64,000 nucleotides of DNA from JANXVY01 sp040080145 (GTDB lineage: Bacteria; Pseudomonadota; Alphaproteobacteria; Rhizobiales; Hyphomicrobiaceae). The position numbers and the translations under genes were made by a program. The stretch lies in the NCBI GenBank assembly GCA_040080145.1, contig JBEBJA010000108.1:1-64000 (forward strand), written 5' to 3'. Shown one piece after another: positions 48,649-58,543 of this stretch; positions within the stretch are counted from its first letter, which is position 1; each line of letters starts with the position of its first letter. Under the pieces are notes generated by a model. That model made no database searches. It saw only the letters and a program-made list of their open reading frames with translations, and was not told where the DNA came from.

Positions 48649-49033
48649 GCGTTGCTCCCGGTGGCCTGCGGCCACAAAGGGAGTGCGGTTACCGTGAGGC
48701 GGCCTGCTGCGGGGCGCGTTGCTCCCGGTGGCCTGCGGCCACAAAGGGAGTGCGGTTGCCGTGAGGCGGCCTGCTGCGGGGCGCGTTGCTCCCGGTGGCC
48801 TGCGGCCACAAAGGGAGTGCGGTTGCCGTGAGGCGGCCTGCCGCGGGGCGCGTTGCTCCCGGTGGCCTGCGGCCACAAAGGAAGTGCGGTTACTGTGAGA
48901 CGGCCTGCCGCGGGGCGCGTTGCTCCGGGTGGCCTGCGGCCACAAAGGGAGTGCGGTTACCGTGAGGCGGCCTGCTGCGGGGCGCGTTGCTCCCGGTGGC
49001 CTGCGGCCACAAAGGGAGTGCGGTTACCGTGAG
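48649..49033. repeat. Tandem array of a 67-bp repeat, 5.75 copies
   Basis: Units start at 48649, 48716, 48783, 48850, 48917 and 48984, an exact 67-nt period with a few substitutions (most in units 4 and 5). Each unit holds a GTGGCC-TGC-GGCCAC palindrome and the run GCGTTGCTCCCGGTGG. The period is not a multiple of three, so no frame encodes a repeated peptide. The last, partial unit includes the stop codon of the SYLF gene (plus-strand TTA at 49024-49026). The array lies between convergent genes. Confidence 0.95.
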
Positions 49034-49581
49034 ATCTGGGTGATCTTGGAGCCTTCTAGGGTGAGGTTGTACATCAGGCCTTTGGGGTCGAAGATGAAGC
49101 CGACGACGGGGTTGGTCAGCTTGTTCGTGTCGACCGACGCGCCAACGCCAAGCGTTATGATGGCAACCGAGCCGTCGACGCCGACTTTCCAGCCGTGGGT
49201 GCGGCGGAAATTGGTGAGGGCTTCGTCGGTCATGAAGGCGATGATGACCGAGCGCTGTGCGACGCCGAGTTGGAAGCCGATGGAAGCGGACACGGTGTTG
49301 TAATAACCGCCCCACTGACCGTCGACGATCAGGGCACCTTCGCCGTATTCGCCGCCAAGGCCAAGACCGGCCTTAACCACCGAGGGGAAGACGAGGACGC
49401 CGCGGGCTTTGGCAATGAGATCGCGCGATCCGCCGACCTTGGAATAAAAGCGCGCAAGGGTGTGGTCGACGCCTGCATCAATGTCATGAGCACTGTCGGC
49501 GCTCGCTTTCCCTACGGTGCCGAAGGTGCCCACAAGGGTCATGACGGCCACGGCAGCGAGGCGGACGTATCGCATCAACAT
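49024..49581 (-). CDS. SYLF/Ysc84-domain lipid-binding protein
   Basis: The 185-aa protein has a signal peptide (residues 1-28, ending GKASAD) and a SYLF domain: AKARGVLVFPSVVKAGLGLGG near residues 58-78, then GWKVGVDGSVAIITLGVGAS. SYLF proteins bind phosphoinositides in eukaryotes; bacterial ones are periplasmic or outer-membrane proteins of unclear role. The stop codon and the last codons form the end of the adjacent 67-bp repeat array. The gene stands alone. Confidence 0.9.
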   Translation of the reverse strand: MLMRYVRLAAVAVMTLVGTFGTVGKASADSAHDIDAGVDHTLARFYSKVGGSRDLIAKARGVLVFPSVVKAGLGLGGEYGEGALIVDGQWGGYYNTVSASIGFQLGVAQRSVIIAFMTDEALTNFRRTHGWKVGVDGSVAIITLGVGASVDTNKLTNPVVGFIFDPKGLMYNLTLEGSKITQISR

Positions 49582-49760
49582 TCAAAGTGCTCCGGTTCGG
49601 ATTCGTGTCGGAAGGGGCGCGCGTTACCGGATACCCTTCACGTTGCAGAGTTTTGTGATCGCTGAATCCGGCGGGATCGCGGCGTTGGTGCGATCAATGA
49701 CGGCCTTATGCGGGTATTGCTGCGGGGTGTGGCTTGCGGGCCGCAATGATGTGCGTCGCC

Positions 49761-52700
49761 TCACTTCGCCGCCTGCGTTACCGGCGCCAACGCACGGCGC
49801 CCGCGCTTGCTGACCAGCTTATCGAGCATCAGGTAAATCACCGGGGTCGTGTACAGCGTCAGCACTTGCGACACGATCAAGCCGCCAATGATGCAATATC
49901 CCAACGGTCGCCTCAGCTCGGACCCTGGACCCTCGGCAAGCGCCAATGGAATGGCTCCCAGCAAACTCGCCATCGTCGTCATCAGAATCGGGCGGAAGCG
50001 CTCGATGCACGCCAGCTCGATCGCCTCCGCCGCTGGCAAACCGCGCCTGCGCTGTGCATCGAGCGCGAAGTCGACGAGCATGATCCCGTTCTTCTTCACG
50101 ATCCCGATCAGCAGGATGATCCCGATCAGCGCGATCACAGATAACTCCATTCCGGCAAACCATAGCGCCAGCAGGGCCCCGAGCCCCGCCGACGGCAGCG
50201 TCGAAATGATCGTGAGCGGGTGCACGAAGCTCTCGTACAACACACCCAGGACCAGATAGACCGCCAGCAGCGCAGCGCCGATCAGCAGCGGTTGAGCGGC
50301 GGCATTTGCCGCGAACGCCTTGGCGTCGCCGGCTGGCTCCGCATTGATCGAGGCCGGCAGTGCGAGCCCCGCAATCGCCGTCTTGATCGCGCGCGATGCA
50401 TCGTCGAGTTTGCCGCCCGGCGCGAGGTTGTAGGTCACAGTCACCGCCGCGAACGGCCCCGTGTGATTGACAACGAGCGGCGACAGGCCGCGCGTCACCT
50501 TGATGAGGCTCATCAGCGGAACCTGCACGCCACTAGGCGTTGCAATGCTTCCTGCGGCCACTGTCGCAGCATCCACCGATTTGGCCGGCACATAAATCCG
50601 CGCGAGGTCGCCGATATCGCGCTGGAATTGCGGATCAATTTCCAGCACCACCTTGTATTGATTGCGCGGGCCGTAAATGGTCGAGACTTGGCGCTGCGCG
50701 AACGCATTGTTGAGCGCGCTATCGATCGCGCTGATTGCAACACCAAGGCGCGCCGCCATCATCCTGTCGATCGTCACATTGGCCTCAAGCCCGCCCTGCA
50801 TCCGGTCGGTCGATACGTCGGCAAGATCCGGCAGCTTCTTCAATGCCTCGACGACCTTGGGAACCGCCGCGTTCAGTTCGTCGATATTTTGCCCCCACAG
50901 CGTATACTGATAGCTGGACTTGCCCGCCCGCGCTCCGACCCGGACATCCTGCGCCGCATTGAGATAAACCGAAATCCCGTCGAGCTTGGACAGCTTAGCC
51001 CGCATCCGGTCGATGACCGCCGTCGTTGGCATCCGCCCGCGCTCGGCCAGCGGCTTCAAATTGATGAACACCCGTCCCTGGTTCATCGCCCCGCCCATTG
51101 GCCCGGCTGCACCCACCGATCCGCCCATCGCGGCCACCGCCGGGTCGGCCATAATGATCTCGGTCGCGCGGTCCTGCAGCTTGACCATCGCCGCATACGA
51201 AATATCCGCCGCTGCCTCCGTCTGGGCCATGATGAACCCGGTGTCGTCCTGCGGAAAGAATCCCTTGGGCAGCGTGATGTATAATTGAACCGTGATGAGC
51301 AGGCAGGCCGCCAGACTGAGCAGCGCCAGCGCGCGGTGATGTAAGACCGACCGCAGCGTCCGCGCATACCCGGCAATCAGCCAGTTAAGGCCGCCCTCGA
51401 ACAAGCGGTCGAACCAGGTCTTGCGGCCATCGTCCGCCTTGACGAAATACGCGCAGATCATCGGCGTCACCGATAGCGACACGATGGTCGAGACGACGAT
51501 CGCATAGACCAGCGTCCACGAAAATTCCTGCAGCAGCCGCCCGATAATGCCGGTCTGGAACAGCATCGGAATGAACGCCGCCACCAGAGATACGGAGATC
51601 GAAACGACCGTGAATCCGATCTGCTTTGCCCCCTCAAGTGCCGCCTGCAACGGCTTCAAACCTGCTTCCAGGTTCGCATACATATTCTCGATCATCACAA
51701 TCGCATCGTCGACCACGAAGCCGACGGCCACCGCGAGCGCGAGCAGCGAAATGTTGTTGATCGAGAAACCGGACGCCCACATTAGCGCGCATGTCCCGGC
51801 CAGCGACAACGGAACCGTGATGCCCGCCGCCATCGTCGGCGTGCCGCGCCGCAGGAACACGAACACGACGCACATCACGAGCCCGACGGTAATCAGCAGC
51901 GTCACCTGCATGTCGTGAACGCTGAGCCGCAACGTCTGGGTACGATCGGACAGGATCGAGATGTCCAGATCCGCCGGCACCCACTTCTTAATCTCCGGGA
52001 TTAGCGCCTTTACCGCGTCAACCGTCTCAAGCACATTGGCGTCCGCCTGCTTGGTGATGATGAGCAGCACCGCCGGCTTGCGCATGAACTGCGCCTGCGA
52101 CCGCGTATTGCGTGAACTGTTCTCCACGGTCGCCACGTCTGACAGCCGCACAACCGTGCCATTGACCGTCTTCAGAACCAGTGGCCGGAACTCGGCCGCC
52201 GTCTTGAGCTGGTCGTTGGTCGCAATCGTCGCCGACGTGCTCGTCCCGTCAAGCGTCCCCAACGGCTGTACCGTCGACGTCGCAACGATGGCCGCGCGGA
52301 CATCCTCGATCGCCAGTCCCATCGCTGCCAGCCGCTGCGGATCAACCCGGACCCGGACCGCCGGTTGATCGGCGCCCGAAATCGTCACATCGGCGACCCC
52401 GGCAACTTGCGTCATGCGCGGCGCGATCACGCTGTCGGCTGCATCGTAGATGGCCGAGGGGGCCATCGTCGGCGACGTCAACGCGACGATCAGCACGGGG
52501 GCCGCCGATGGATTGAATTTACGAAACGTCGGCACGCTCGGCAGATCGCCGGGCAAGTCCGACATCGCGGCGTTGATTGCTGCCTGAACATCGCGTGCGG
52601 CACCGTCGATCTTTCGATTGAGATCGAACTGAATCGAGATTGAGGTCGAGCCCACGTTACTCGTCGACGTCAACTCCGTGACGCCGGCGATCTCCCCCAG

Positions 52701-52910
52701 CCGCCGTTCAAGCGGGGCCGCAACCGTTGCCGCCATCGTCTCGGGGTCAGCGCCTGGCCGCCCCGCCTGCACCCGGATCGTCGGAAACTCGATGCTCGGC
52801 AAACTCGCCACCGGCATGCTGCGATAGGCAACAATGCCAAGCAGCATCAATCCGATTGCCAGCAGCGTGGTCCCGACTGGCCTTAGAATGAATATGCGCG
52901 ACGGGTTCAT
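49761..52910 (-). CDS. RND multidrug efflux pump subunit (MdtC-like)
   Basis: This 1049-aa inner-membrane proton antiporter has the 12-helix, two large periplasmic loop pattern of the HAE1 RND family. It starts with an aromatic-poor leader NPSRIFILRPVGTTLLAIGL and has the paired Asp of the proton path in VGFVVDDAIVMIEN near residue 405. The start overlaps the stop of the pump gene at 52907 as ATGA. Two adjacent RND subunits behind one fusion protein match the MdtABC heteromeric design; substrates may include bile salts or antibiotics, but cannot be read from sequence. Confidence 0.93.
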   Translation of the reverse strand: MNPSRIFILRPVGTTLLAIGLMLLGIVAYRSMPVASLPSIEFPTIRVQAGRPGADPETMAATVAAPLERRLGEIAGVTELTSTSNVGSTSISIQFDLNRKIDGAARDVQAAINAAMSDLPGDLPSVPTFRKFNPSAAPVLIVALTSPTMAPSAIYDAADSVIAPRMTQVAGVADVTISGADQPAVRVRVDPQRLAAMGLAIEDVRAAIVATSTVQPLGTLDGTSTSATIATNDQLKTAAEFRPLVLKTVNGTVVRLSDVATVENSSRNTRSQAQFMRKPAVLLIITKQADANVLETVDAVKALIPEIKKWVPADLDISILSDRTQTLRLSVHDMQVTLLITVGLVMCVVFVFLRRGTPTMAAGITVPLSLAGTCALMWASGFSINNISLLALAVAVGFVVDDAIVMIENMYANLEAGLKPLQAALEGAKQIGFTVVSISVSLVAAFIPMLFQTGIIGRLLQEFSWTLVYAIVVSTIVSLSVTPMICAYFVKADDGRKTWFDRLFEGGLNWLIAGYARTLRSVLHHRALALLSLAACLLITVQLYITLPKGFFPQDDTGFIMAQTEAAADISYAAMVKLQDRATEIIMADPAVAAMGGSVGAAGPMGGAMNQGRVFINLKPLAERGRMPTTAVIDRMRAKLSKLDGISVYLNAAQDVRVGARAGKSSYQYTLWGQNIDELNAAVPKVVEALKKLPDLADVSTDRMQGGLEANVTIDRMMAARLGVAISAIDSALNNAFAQRQVSTIYGPRNQYKVVLEIDPQFQRDIGDLARIYVPAKSVDAATVAAGSIATPSGVQVPLMSLIKVTRGLSPLVVNHTGPFAAVTVTYNLAPGGKLDDASRAIKTAIAGLALPASINAEPAGDAKAFAANAAAQPLLIGAALLAVYLVLGVLYESFVHPLTIISTLPSAGLGALLALWFAGMELSVIALIGIILLIGIVKKNGIMLVDFALDAQRRRGLPAAEAIELACIERFRPILMTTMASLLGAIPLALAEGPGSELRRPLGYCIIGGLIVSQVLTLYTTPVIYLMLDKLVSKRGRRALAPVTQAAK

Positions 52911-55900
52911 TCGGCAGCCCTGCGCAGAACATGGTCCTCGTCCGCGAGTGTCCGCTGGGCATGCTCATGCGGCTCGCCCGTCACCCAGGCACGCAGCCGC
53001 TCCATCTCCAGATAGATGACCGGTGTCGTATACAGCGTCAGCAACTGCGACAGCAGCAATCCACCGATAATCGAAACCCCGAGGGGAATGCGCAATTCAG
53101 ACCCCGGGCCGGTGCCGAACGCCAGCGGGATCGCGCCAATCAGCGCCGCGAGCGTCGTCATCATGATCGGCCGGAACCGCATCACGGCTGCCTGCAGGAT
53201 CGCCTCACGCGGGCTTTTGCCGTGGTTGCGCTCGGCGTCGAGTGCAAAGTCGATCATCATGATCGCGTTCTTCTTCACGATCCCCATCAACAGGATGATC
53301 CCGATCAACGCGACAAGCGATAAATCGAGCCCTGTCAGCTCAAGCGCGAGCAACGCCCCGATTCCCGCAGAGGGTAACGAGGTCAAAATCGTAAACGGAT
53401 GGATGAAGCTTTCATACAGCACGCCCAGCACGATGTAGATCGTGATGACCGCCGCCAGGATCAGCCACGGCTGCCCGCTGAGCGACTTCGTGAACTCCAG
53501 CGCATCGCCCGAGAAGCTCCCCGTCACCGACGTCGGCATGCCAATCTGCTTGGAGGCTGCCTCGATTGCCGCCGTTGCCCCGCTCAACGAGGCGCCCGGC
53601 GCAAGATTAAAACTGATCGTGCCGGCCGGGAACTGCTCCTCACGCTGCACAACGAGCGGTGCGTTCGTCTGCTTGAAACTCGCCACTGCCGAAAGCGGAA
53701 CCTGTGTTCCCAGTGACGACGTCACATAGATCCGGCTCAGCGCTCCCACATCGCGCTGGTTTTCAGGCAACGCCTCAAGAATGACCCGGTATTGGTTGGA
53801 CTGCGCGTAGATCGTGGAAATCTGCCGTTGCCCGAACGCATCGTTGAGCGCATCGTTCACGGTCTGCATGGACACCCCGAGCCGTCCTGCCGTTGCGCGA
53901 TCCACATTCACGAATGCCCGCAGTCCGCCTTCTTGGGTTTCAAGTGCGACATCGGCCAGCACCGGCAACGATTTGAGCTTCTCTGTCAGCTTTCCCGACC
54001 AGGCAGAAACCTCGGCCGGGTCCGTACCCACCAACGTATGCTGATACTGCCCGCGCCCGGCCCGCGTTGCGATCTGCACGTCCTGAACGGGGAGGAAGTA
54101 CACCTTCACCCCGGCGAGTTTTGCGGTTTCAGCCTGTAGCCGCGTCATGATCGCGACGACATTCGCTTTCCGCGCCGCGTGCGGCTTGAGCGTTACCTTC
54201 AACTGAGCCGCATTCGGCGTCGCGTTGACCTCGCTCACCCCAACCACGGCCACGACCGCAGCCACGTCTGGGTCCTTGCGAATTCCCTCAGAAACCTGCG
54301 ACGTGATCCGCGTCATCTCGTCAAACGACACCTGCTCGCCAGCCTCTACGACGCCGGTAATCAAACCGGTATCCTGCAACGGCAGAAAACCTTTCGGGGC
54401 TGCCACATAGAGCACGATAGTCAGCACGAACGTCGCGACCGTCACCAGCATCGTCGCTGGCGCGTGCCCCAGCACCCACTCAACGCTGCGCCCATAACGC
54501 TCGACCACCCCGTTAAGCCCGCGCTCGAACATGCCCGGCTTGGCCTTTTCATCGTGCTTTGCGCTATGCCGCTTGAGCAGTTTGGCGCACATCATCGGCG
54601 TTAGCGTCAGCGAAACGATTGCCGAAACCACGACCGCTATCGTCAGCGTCAGTGCGAATTCGCGGAACATGCGGCCCACTATTCCGGTCATGAACAGCAG
54701 CGGAATGAACACGGCGATCAGCGACAGCGTGAGCGACACGACCGTAAACCCGATCTCGCGCGCGCCCTTGAGCGCCGCCGGCATCGGCTCGTCGCCGTCT
54801 TCCATGTGGCGCACGATATTCTCGATCATCACGATCGCATCGTCGATCACGAACCCGGTTCCGATGGTCAGCGCCATCAGCGACAGATTGTCGAGCGAGA
54901 ACCCGAATACCCACATCACTCCAAACGTCGCGATCAGCGACATCGGCAATGCGACGCCCGCGATCAGCGTCGCCCGCCAGTTCCCCAAGAACGCCAGAAC
55001 CACCAGCGTCACCAAAACCACGCTGAGGATCAGGGTGAACTGCACATCGTGGATCGACGCGCTGATCGTCTCGGTCCGGTCGTGCACCGTTGTCAGTTTG
55101 ACCGCATTCGGGATCGTCGCCGAGAGACGCGGCAACTCCTTGCGGATCCGCTCGACTGTATCAATCACGTTCGCACCCGGCTGGCGCTGCACGTTGATGA
55201 TGACCGCCGGCTTGCCCTGATACCAGCCGCCAACCTTGGCGTTTTCCAGTCCGTCCACCACCGTCGCCACGTCCTGCAGCAGCACCGGCGCGCCGTTCTT
55301 GTAGGTGAGGATCACCGCCCGGTAAGCTGCCGCGGTCGACAACTGATCGTTCGCCGCAATCGTATAGCTCTGCGATGTCCCATCGAGCTGCCCCTTTGGC
55401 CCCGACACGTTGGCACCTGTAATGGCTGTCCGCACATCGGCCATTCCCAGCCCATAGGATGAGAGCCGGGCAAGGTCGGCCTGGATCCTAACCGCCGGCT
55501 TCAGCCCGCCCTCGACCGACACATGACCAACGCCCAAAACGCCGGACAACCGCTGCGCAATCAACGTATCGGCAAGGTCGCTCATTTCCCGCAGCGGCAC
55601 CGTTTCCGACGTCAGCGCGAGTGTGATGATTGGCGAATCCGCAGGGTTCACTTTGGCGTAAGTCGGAGGATACGGCAGGTTCTTTGGCAAGGTAGAGCCC
55701 GCCGCATTGATCGCCGCCTGAACGTCCTGGGCTGCGCCGTCGATATCGCGTGTCAGCGCGAACTGCATCGTAATCTGAGACAGCCCGTATGAACTCGACG
55801 ACGTCATTGATTGCAGCGATGCAATCTGGCCGAACTGACGCTCAAGCGAGGCCGTCACGAGGTTTGACATCGTCTCGGGATTGGCTCCCGGCAACTGCGT

Positions 55901-56134
55901 CGTCACCTGGACGGTTGGAAAATCAACCTGAGGCAGTGCCGAAACCGGCAAGCCCCAGTACCCAAGCCATCCCATCAGCAACACGGCAACACTCAAAAGC
56001 GTTGTCGCCACCGGCCGCATGATGAACGGACTAGAGACGCTAGCAAAAACCGATGGTGCGCCGCTCTCGCCGCCGTCAATTGAGGTTGCCCCGGATGAGG
56101 GCGTCAGCGCATTTTCGGGAATGCGGCCGGTCAC
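52907..56134 (-). CDS. RND multidrug efflux pump subunit (MdtB-like)
   Basis: The 1075-aa protein is the first of two RND pump subunits. It has a ~35-residue polar N-terminal lead before the usual FIMRPVATTLLSVAVLLMG first helix, the DD proton-path pair in TGFVIDDAIVMIEN (near residue 435), and a charged C-terminal tail. It overlaps the upstream membrane-fusion gene as ATGA (56134/56131) and the next pump gene likewise, so the three are translated as a set. Confidence 0.93.
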   Translation of the reverse strand: MTGRIPENALTPSSGATSIDGGESGAPSVFASVSSPFIMRPVATTLLSVAVLLMGWLGYWGLPVSALPQVDFPTVQVTTQLPGANPETMSNLVTASLERQFGQIASLQSMTSSSSYGLSQITMQFALTRDIDGAAQDVQAAINAAGSTLPKNLPYPPTYAKVNPADSPIITLALTSETVPLREMSDLADTLIAQRLSGVLGVGHVSVEGGLKPAVRIQADLARLSSYGLGMADVRTAITGANVSGPKGQLDGTSQSYTIAANDQLSTAAAYRAVILTYKNGAPVLLQDVATVVDGLENAKVGGWYQGKPAVIINVQRQPGANVIDTVERIRKELPRLSATIPNAVKLTTVHDRTETISASIHDVQFTLILSVVLVTLVVLAFLGNWRATLIAGVALPMSLIATFGVMWVFGFSLDNLSLMALTIGTGFVIDDAIVMIENIVRHMEDGDEPMPAALKGAREIGFTVVSLTLSLIAVFIPLLFMTGIVGRMFREFALTLTIAVVVSAIVSLTLTPMMCAKLLKRHSAKHDEKAKPGMFERGLNGVVERYGRSVEWVLGHAPATMLVTVATFVLTIVLYVAAPKGFLPLQDTGLITGVVEAGEQVSFDEMTRITSQVSEGIRKDPDVAAVVAVVGVSEVNATPNAAQLKVTLKPHAARKANVVAIMTRLQAETAKLAGVKVYFLPVQDVQIATRAGRGQYQHTLVGTDPAEVSAWSGKLTEKLKSLPVLADVALETQEGGLRAFVNVDRATAGRLGVSMQTVNDALNDAFGQRQISTIYAQSNQYRVILEALPENQRDVGALSRIYVTSSLGTQVPLSAVASFKQTNAPLVVQREEQFPAGTISFNLAPGASLSGATAAIEAASKQIGMPTSVTGSFSGDALEFTKSLSGQPWLILAAVITIYIVLGVLYESFIHPFTILTSLPSAGIGALLALELTGLDLSLVALIGIILLMGIVKKNAIMMIDFALDAERNHGKSPREAILQAAVMRFRPIMMTTLAALIGAIPLAFGTGPGSELRIPLGVSIIGGLLLSQLLTLYTTPVIYLEMERLRAWVTGEPHEHAQRTLADEDHVLRRAAE

Positions 56135-57585
56135 TGGAGCGCACTTTCTTGCTTGCGCTTGCCGCGCCGCTCGCCCTTACCCCGCTCACCCTCGGCGCGT
56201 GCCGCTGTATCCGGCTGGACCGTCGAACCGGTTTGGGGAGCTGGTGATGCAACGGCTGCAGCAGGCTCTCGACCCTGAGACGTCTGATCGGGTGGCCCAG
56301 GCTTTCCTGATCCCATGCCGTCTTTTTCCTTGCCGTCTTTGCTATCGCCTTCGCCGCCGCGAGCAATTGTCACCTGCGCCTGATCCTTGAGCCGGGCAAA
56401 ACCACTGGTAACGACCTGGTCTCCAGCCGACAGCCCTTTGGAAATCACCGCCAGGCGGTCGTCCTGTTGCGCAACCGTCACCGCCCGGACACTGACCGTC
56501 TGCTTTGCGGATTCGCCGCCGACTACATAGACGAACGTCCCAAGCGGCCCGCGCTGAACCGCAGCCGCCGGTGCCGTGATCGAATCCTTCAATACCTCGA
56601 CGCGAACCCGCACGTTGGCAAACTGTCCCGGCCAGAGCTGCAGGCGGTCGTTTGGCAAATCAGCTTTCATGCGGACCGTGCCGGTCGTCGCGTCAATCAG
56701 GTTATCAATGAACGTCAACGCACCGCTGTCGATCACCGTCTTATCGTCGCCGTCCATGGCCTCGACCTGGACCGTCCCGGTGGCCATCGCCGCCGTTACC
56801 TGCGCCAATTGCTGTTGCGGCAAGGTGAACTGCACCGAAATCGGCTTGATCTGTGCAATCGTGACGATCCCGGCATCACCTGCGCGCACCAAATTGCCTT
56901 CGTCGACCAGGCGCTGCCCGGTTCGCCCGTCCAAAGGCGACAGCAGCTTGGTGTAGTTCAACACCGCCTGGGCATTGGCAATGGCAGCCGTGTCTGATCG
57001 GAGTTGGGCTTCGGTCTGGGCCACCAAAGCCCGCTGGGTGTCGATCGTCTTCTGCGCTGTCACGCCCGGCCCGACTTTGGAATACCGGTCGAGATCGAGC
57101 TGCGCATTCGTCAATATCGACTGCGTGAGGTTGCGTTTGGCTGTCGCCTGATCGAGTGCCGCCTGATAGGTGACTGGATCAATCTCGGCGAGGAGATCGC
57201 CCTTTTTCACGTCCTGGCCTTCACGGAAGTGAACTTTGATGAGCTTGCCATCGACTTGGGGCTTGACCGTTACTGTATTTTGCGCCCGAGCTGCGCCGAC
57301 GCCACGCAGATACACCGGGACGTCGGCAACGCCCGCAGCCGCCACAACGACCGGCACTGGCCCATCTTGTCCGCCGCGCCGACCGCCGCCACGCCGCCCG
57401 CCGCTGCCGCCATTGGCATCTGTAGCGGTTGCCGCTGGCGTCTTATCGCTAAGGCCGATTTTTGACGCGAGTGTATCGACACGCACCCACTCAAGCCCCG
57501 GAACCGGAATGCCATACTGGTTCAGGGCGGCCACCCCAGATGCCGCCGTAACCAGCGCGATCGCAAACCACATTTTCAAAGTCAT
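56131..57585 (-). CDS. RND efflux membrane-fusion protein (MdtA-like)
   Basis: The 484-aa protein has an N-terminal anchor (MTLKMWFAIALVTAASGVAA), a Gly/Arg-rich linker near residue 55, a lipoyl domain (VKPQVDGKLIKVHFREGQDV near 95), an alpha-hairpin, and a beta-barrel/MP domain. The C-terminal ~75 residues are a long, low-complexity Pro/Gly/Arg tail not needed by most relatives. Start at 57585 is chosen over a reading with ten more residues. It is first in the operon with two RND pumps; an outer-membrane TolC partner is not encoded in the window. Confidence 0.92.
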   Translation of the reverse strand: MTLKMWFAIALVTAASGVAALNQYGIPVPGLEWVRVDTLASKIGLSDKTPAATATDANGGSGGRRGGGRRGGQDGPVPVVVAAAGVADVPVYLRGVGAARAQNTVTVKPQVDGKLIKVHFREGQDVKKGDLLAEIDPVTYQAALDQATAKRNLTQSILTNAQLDLDRYSKVGPGVTAQKTIDTQRALVAQTEAQLRSDTAAIANAQAVLNYTKLLSPLDGRTGQRLVDEGNLVRAGDAGIVTIAQIKPISVQFTLPQQQLAQVTAAMATGTVQVEAMDGDDKTVIDSGALTFIDNLIDATTGTVRMKADLPNDRLQLWPGQFANVRVRVEVLKDSITAPAAAVQRGPLGTFVYVVGGESAKQTVSVRAVTVAQQDDRLAVISKGLSAGDQVVTSGFARLKDQAQVTIARGGEGDSKDGKEKDGMGSGKPGPPDQTSQGREPAAAVASPAPQTGSTVQPDTAARAEGERGKGERRGKRKQESALQ

Positions 57586-57940
57586 GACGTTCCATCTCTC
57601 GTCGGCGGCAGCCACTTTGCCGCAATCGCTTGCGTGGCATCGAATGATCGACCACCCTTATACGCGCACACACCTATCTTCCCGTTCGTAATTCACGCTT
57701 TCGTGATAATGATGGTTACTTATTTAGAATGGTGGACACCGCACAAGGCTAGCGACAAAGCGAAGGAGGTCGCCCCGCAGGCTGAACACCCCGCCACCAT
57801 GATCGTTCCCGCTTCTCCGGCAATCCCTCGCACCCAAGAATATTGCGGCACTTGCCGGCGTTCGATATGAACGCTGAGGTTCCAGATCTATGCCTCAGCC
57901 CGCCAACACCCATGAGTTGCCACTGCATTTTTGACGATCC
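57586..57940. other. Intergenic region between the efflux operon and the sigma-factor gene
   Basis: No gene is supported. The palindrome TCACG-CTTT-CGTGA at 57693-57706 lies 108 nt before the efflux operon start and could be an operator for it; its regulator is unknown. The rest of the region shows no other clear structure. An open frame at 57634-57870 lacks protein-like features. Confidence 0.55.
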
Positions 57941-57965
57941 GTAACAAACCCCGGTTCGGCCCGTA
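57941..57965 (+). promoter_or_regulatory. Candidate ECF-type promoter of the sigma/anti-sigma operon
   Basis: GTAAC-A followed after 15 nt by CGTA resembles the -35 GTAACC / -10 CGAA type used by SigF-like sigma factors paired with NrsF. The -10 match is partial. It lies 21 nt before the TTG start, so autoregulation is plausible, but the leader would be very short. Confidence 0.4.
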
Positions 57966-57985
57966 TTCCACGACAAGAGGTTCAT

Positions 57986-58543
57986 TTGGACGATCGAGAG
58001 CGTGTTTGGGCGGACCAAATGAGAGCGGGGATGGCTGGAGACACAGCCGCCTACCGCACCCTCCTGACGTCTTTGACGGTTTTTCTACGGTCAGAGGTTC
58101 GCCGCGGATTTGCCCGCTATGGGCACGGCCATTCGGACGTGGAGGACGTCGTGCAGGAAACCTTGCTGGCAATTCATCTGAAGCGCGAGACTTGGCGCAC
58201 GTCGGAGCCGATAGGCCCCTGGGTCCGCGCCATCGCACGGAACAAGGTCATCGACAGCCTGCGACGTGGTGGCCGCCGCATCAACGTACCCATCGAAGAC
58301 GTCATCGACGTGTTGCCCGCCGCAGAACCTGCCGAACACCTGAACGAACGCGACGCCGAACAGATCTTGTCGAAACTCAATGGCCGCCAGCGCGACATCG
58401 TCCAATCTATCTCCATCAATGGCGACAGTATCCGCCAAACCGCCGACAAGTATGCCATTTCCGAAGGCGCCGTTCGCGTCGCCCTTCATCGAGGGCTCGC
58501 CGCCCTCGCCAAAGCCTACCGGACACAAGACCATGAAGACTGA
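57986..58543 (+). CDS. ECF-type RNA polymerase sigma factor (SigF-like)
   Basis: The 185-aa protein has sigma region 2 in residues ~18-85 (HSDVEDVVQETLLAIH, then PWVRAIARNKVIDSLRR) and region 4 in ~120-175 (RQRDIVQSISINGDS, then SEGAVRVALHRGLAAL). It is preceded by AAGAGG and a TTG start at 57986; an internal ATG at 58019 would remove eleven residues. The stop overlaps the anti-sigma gene by 11 nt. Sigma factors paired with NrsF respond to heavy-metal or oxidative stress in related bacteria. Confidence 0.9.
   Translation: MDDRERVWADQMRAGMAGDTAAYRTLLTSLTVFLRSEVRRGFARYGHGHSDVEDVVQETLLAIHLKRETWRTSEPIGPWVRAIARNKVIDSLRRGGRRINVPIEDVIDVLPAAEPAEHLNERDAEQILSKLNGRQRDIVQSISINGDSIRQTADKYAISEGAVRVALHRGLAALAKAYRTQDHED

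Noticed and set aside
48649..49033. CRISPR array
   Set aside because: The 67-bp units follow one another directly with no unique spacers and no cas genes nearby.
48352..49315. Minus-strand open frames through the 67-bp array
   Set aside because: The period is not a multiple of three and the products are low-complexity; no start signal.
57634..57870. Plus-strand frame between the efflux operon and the sigma gene
   Set aside because: No ribosome-binding site, mixed composition and no family resemblance.
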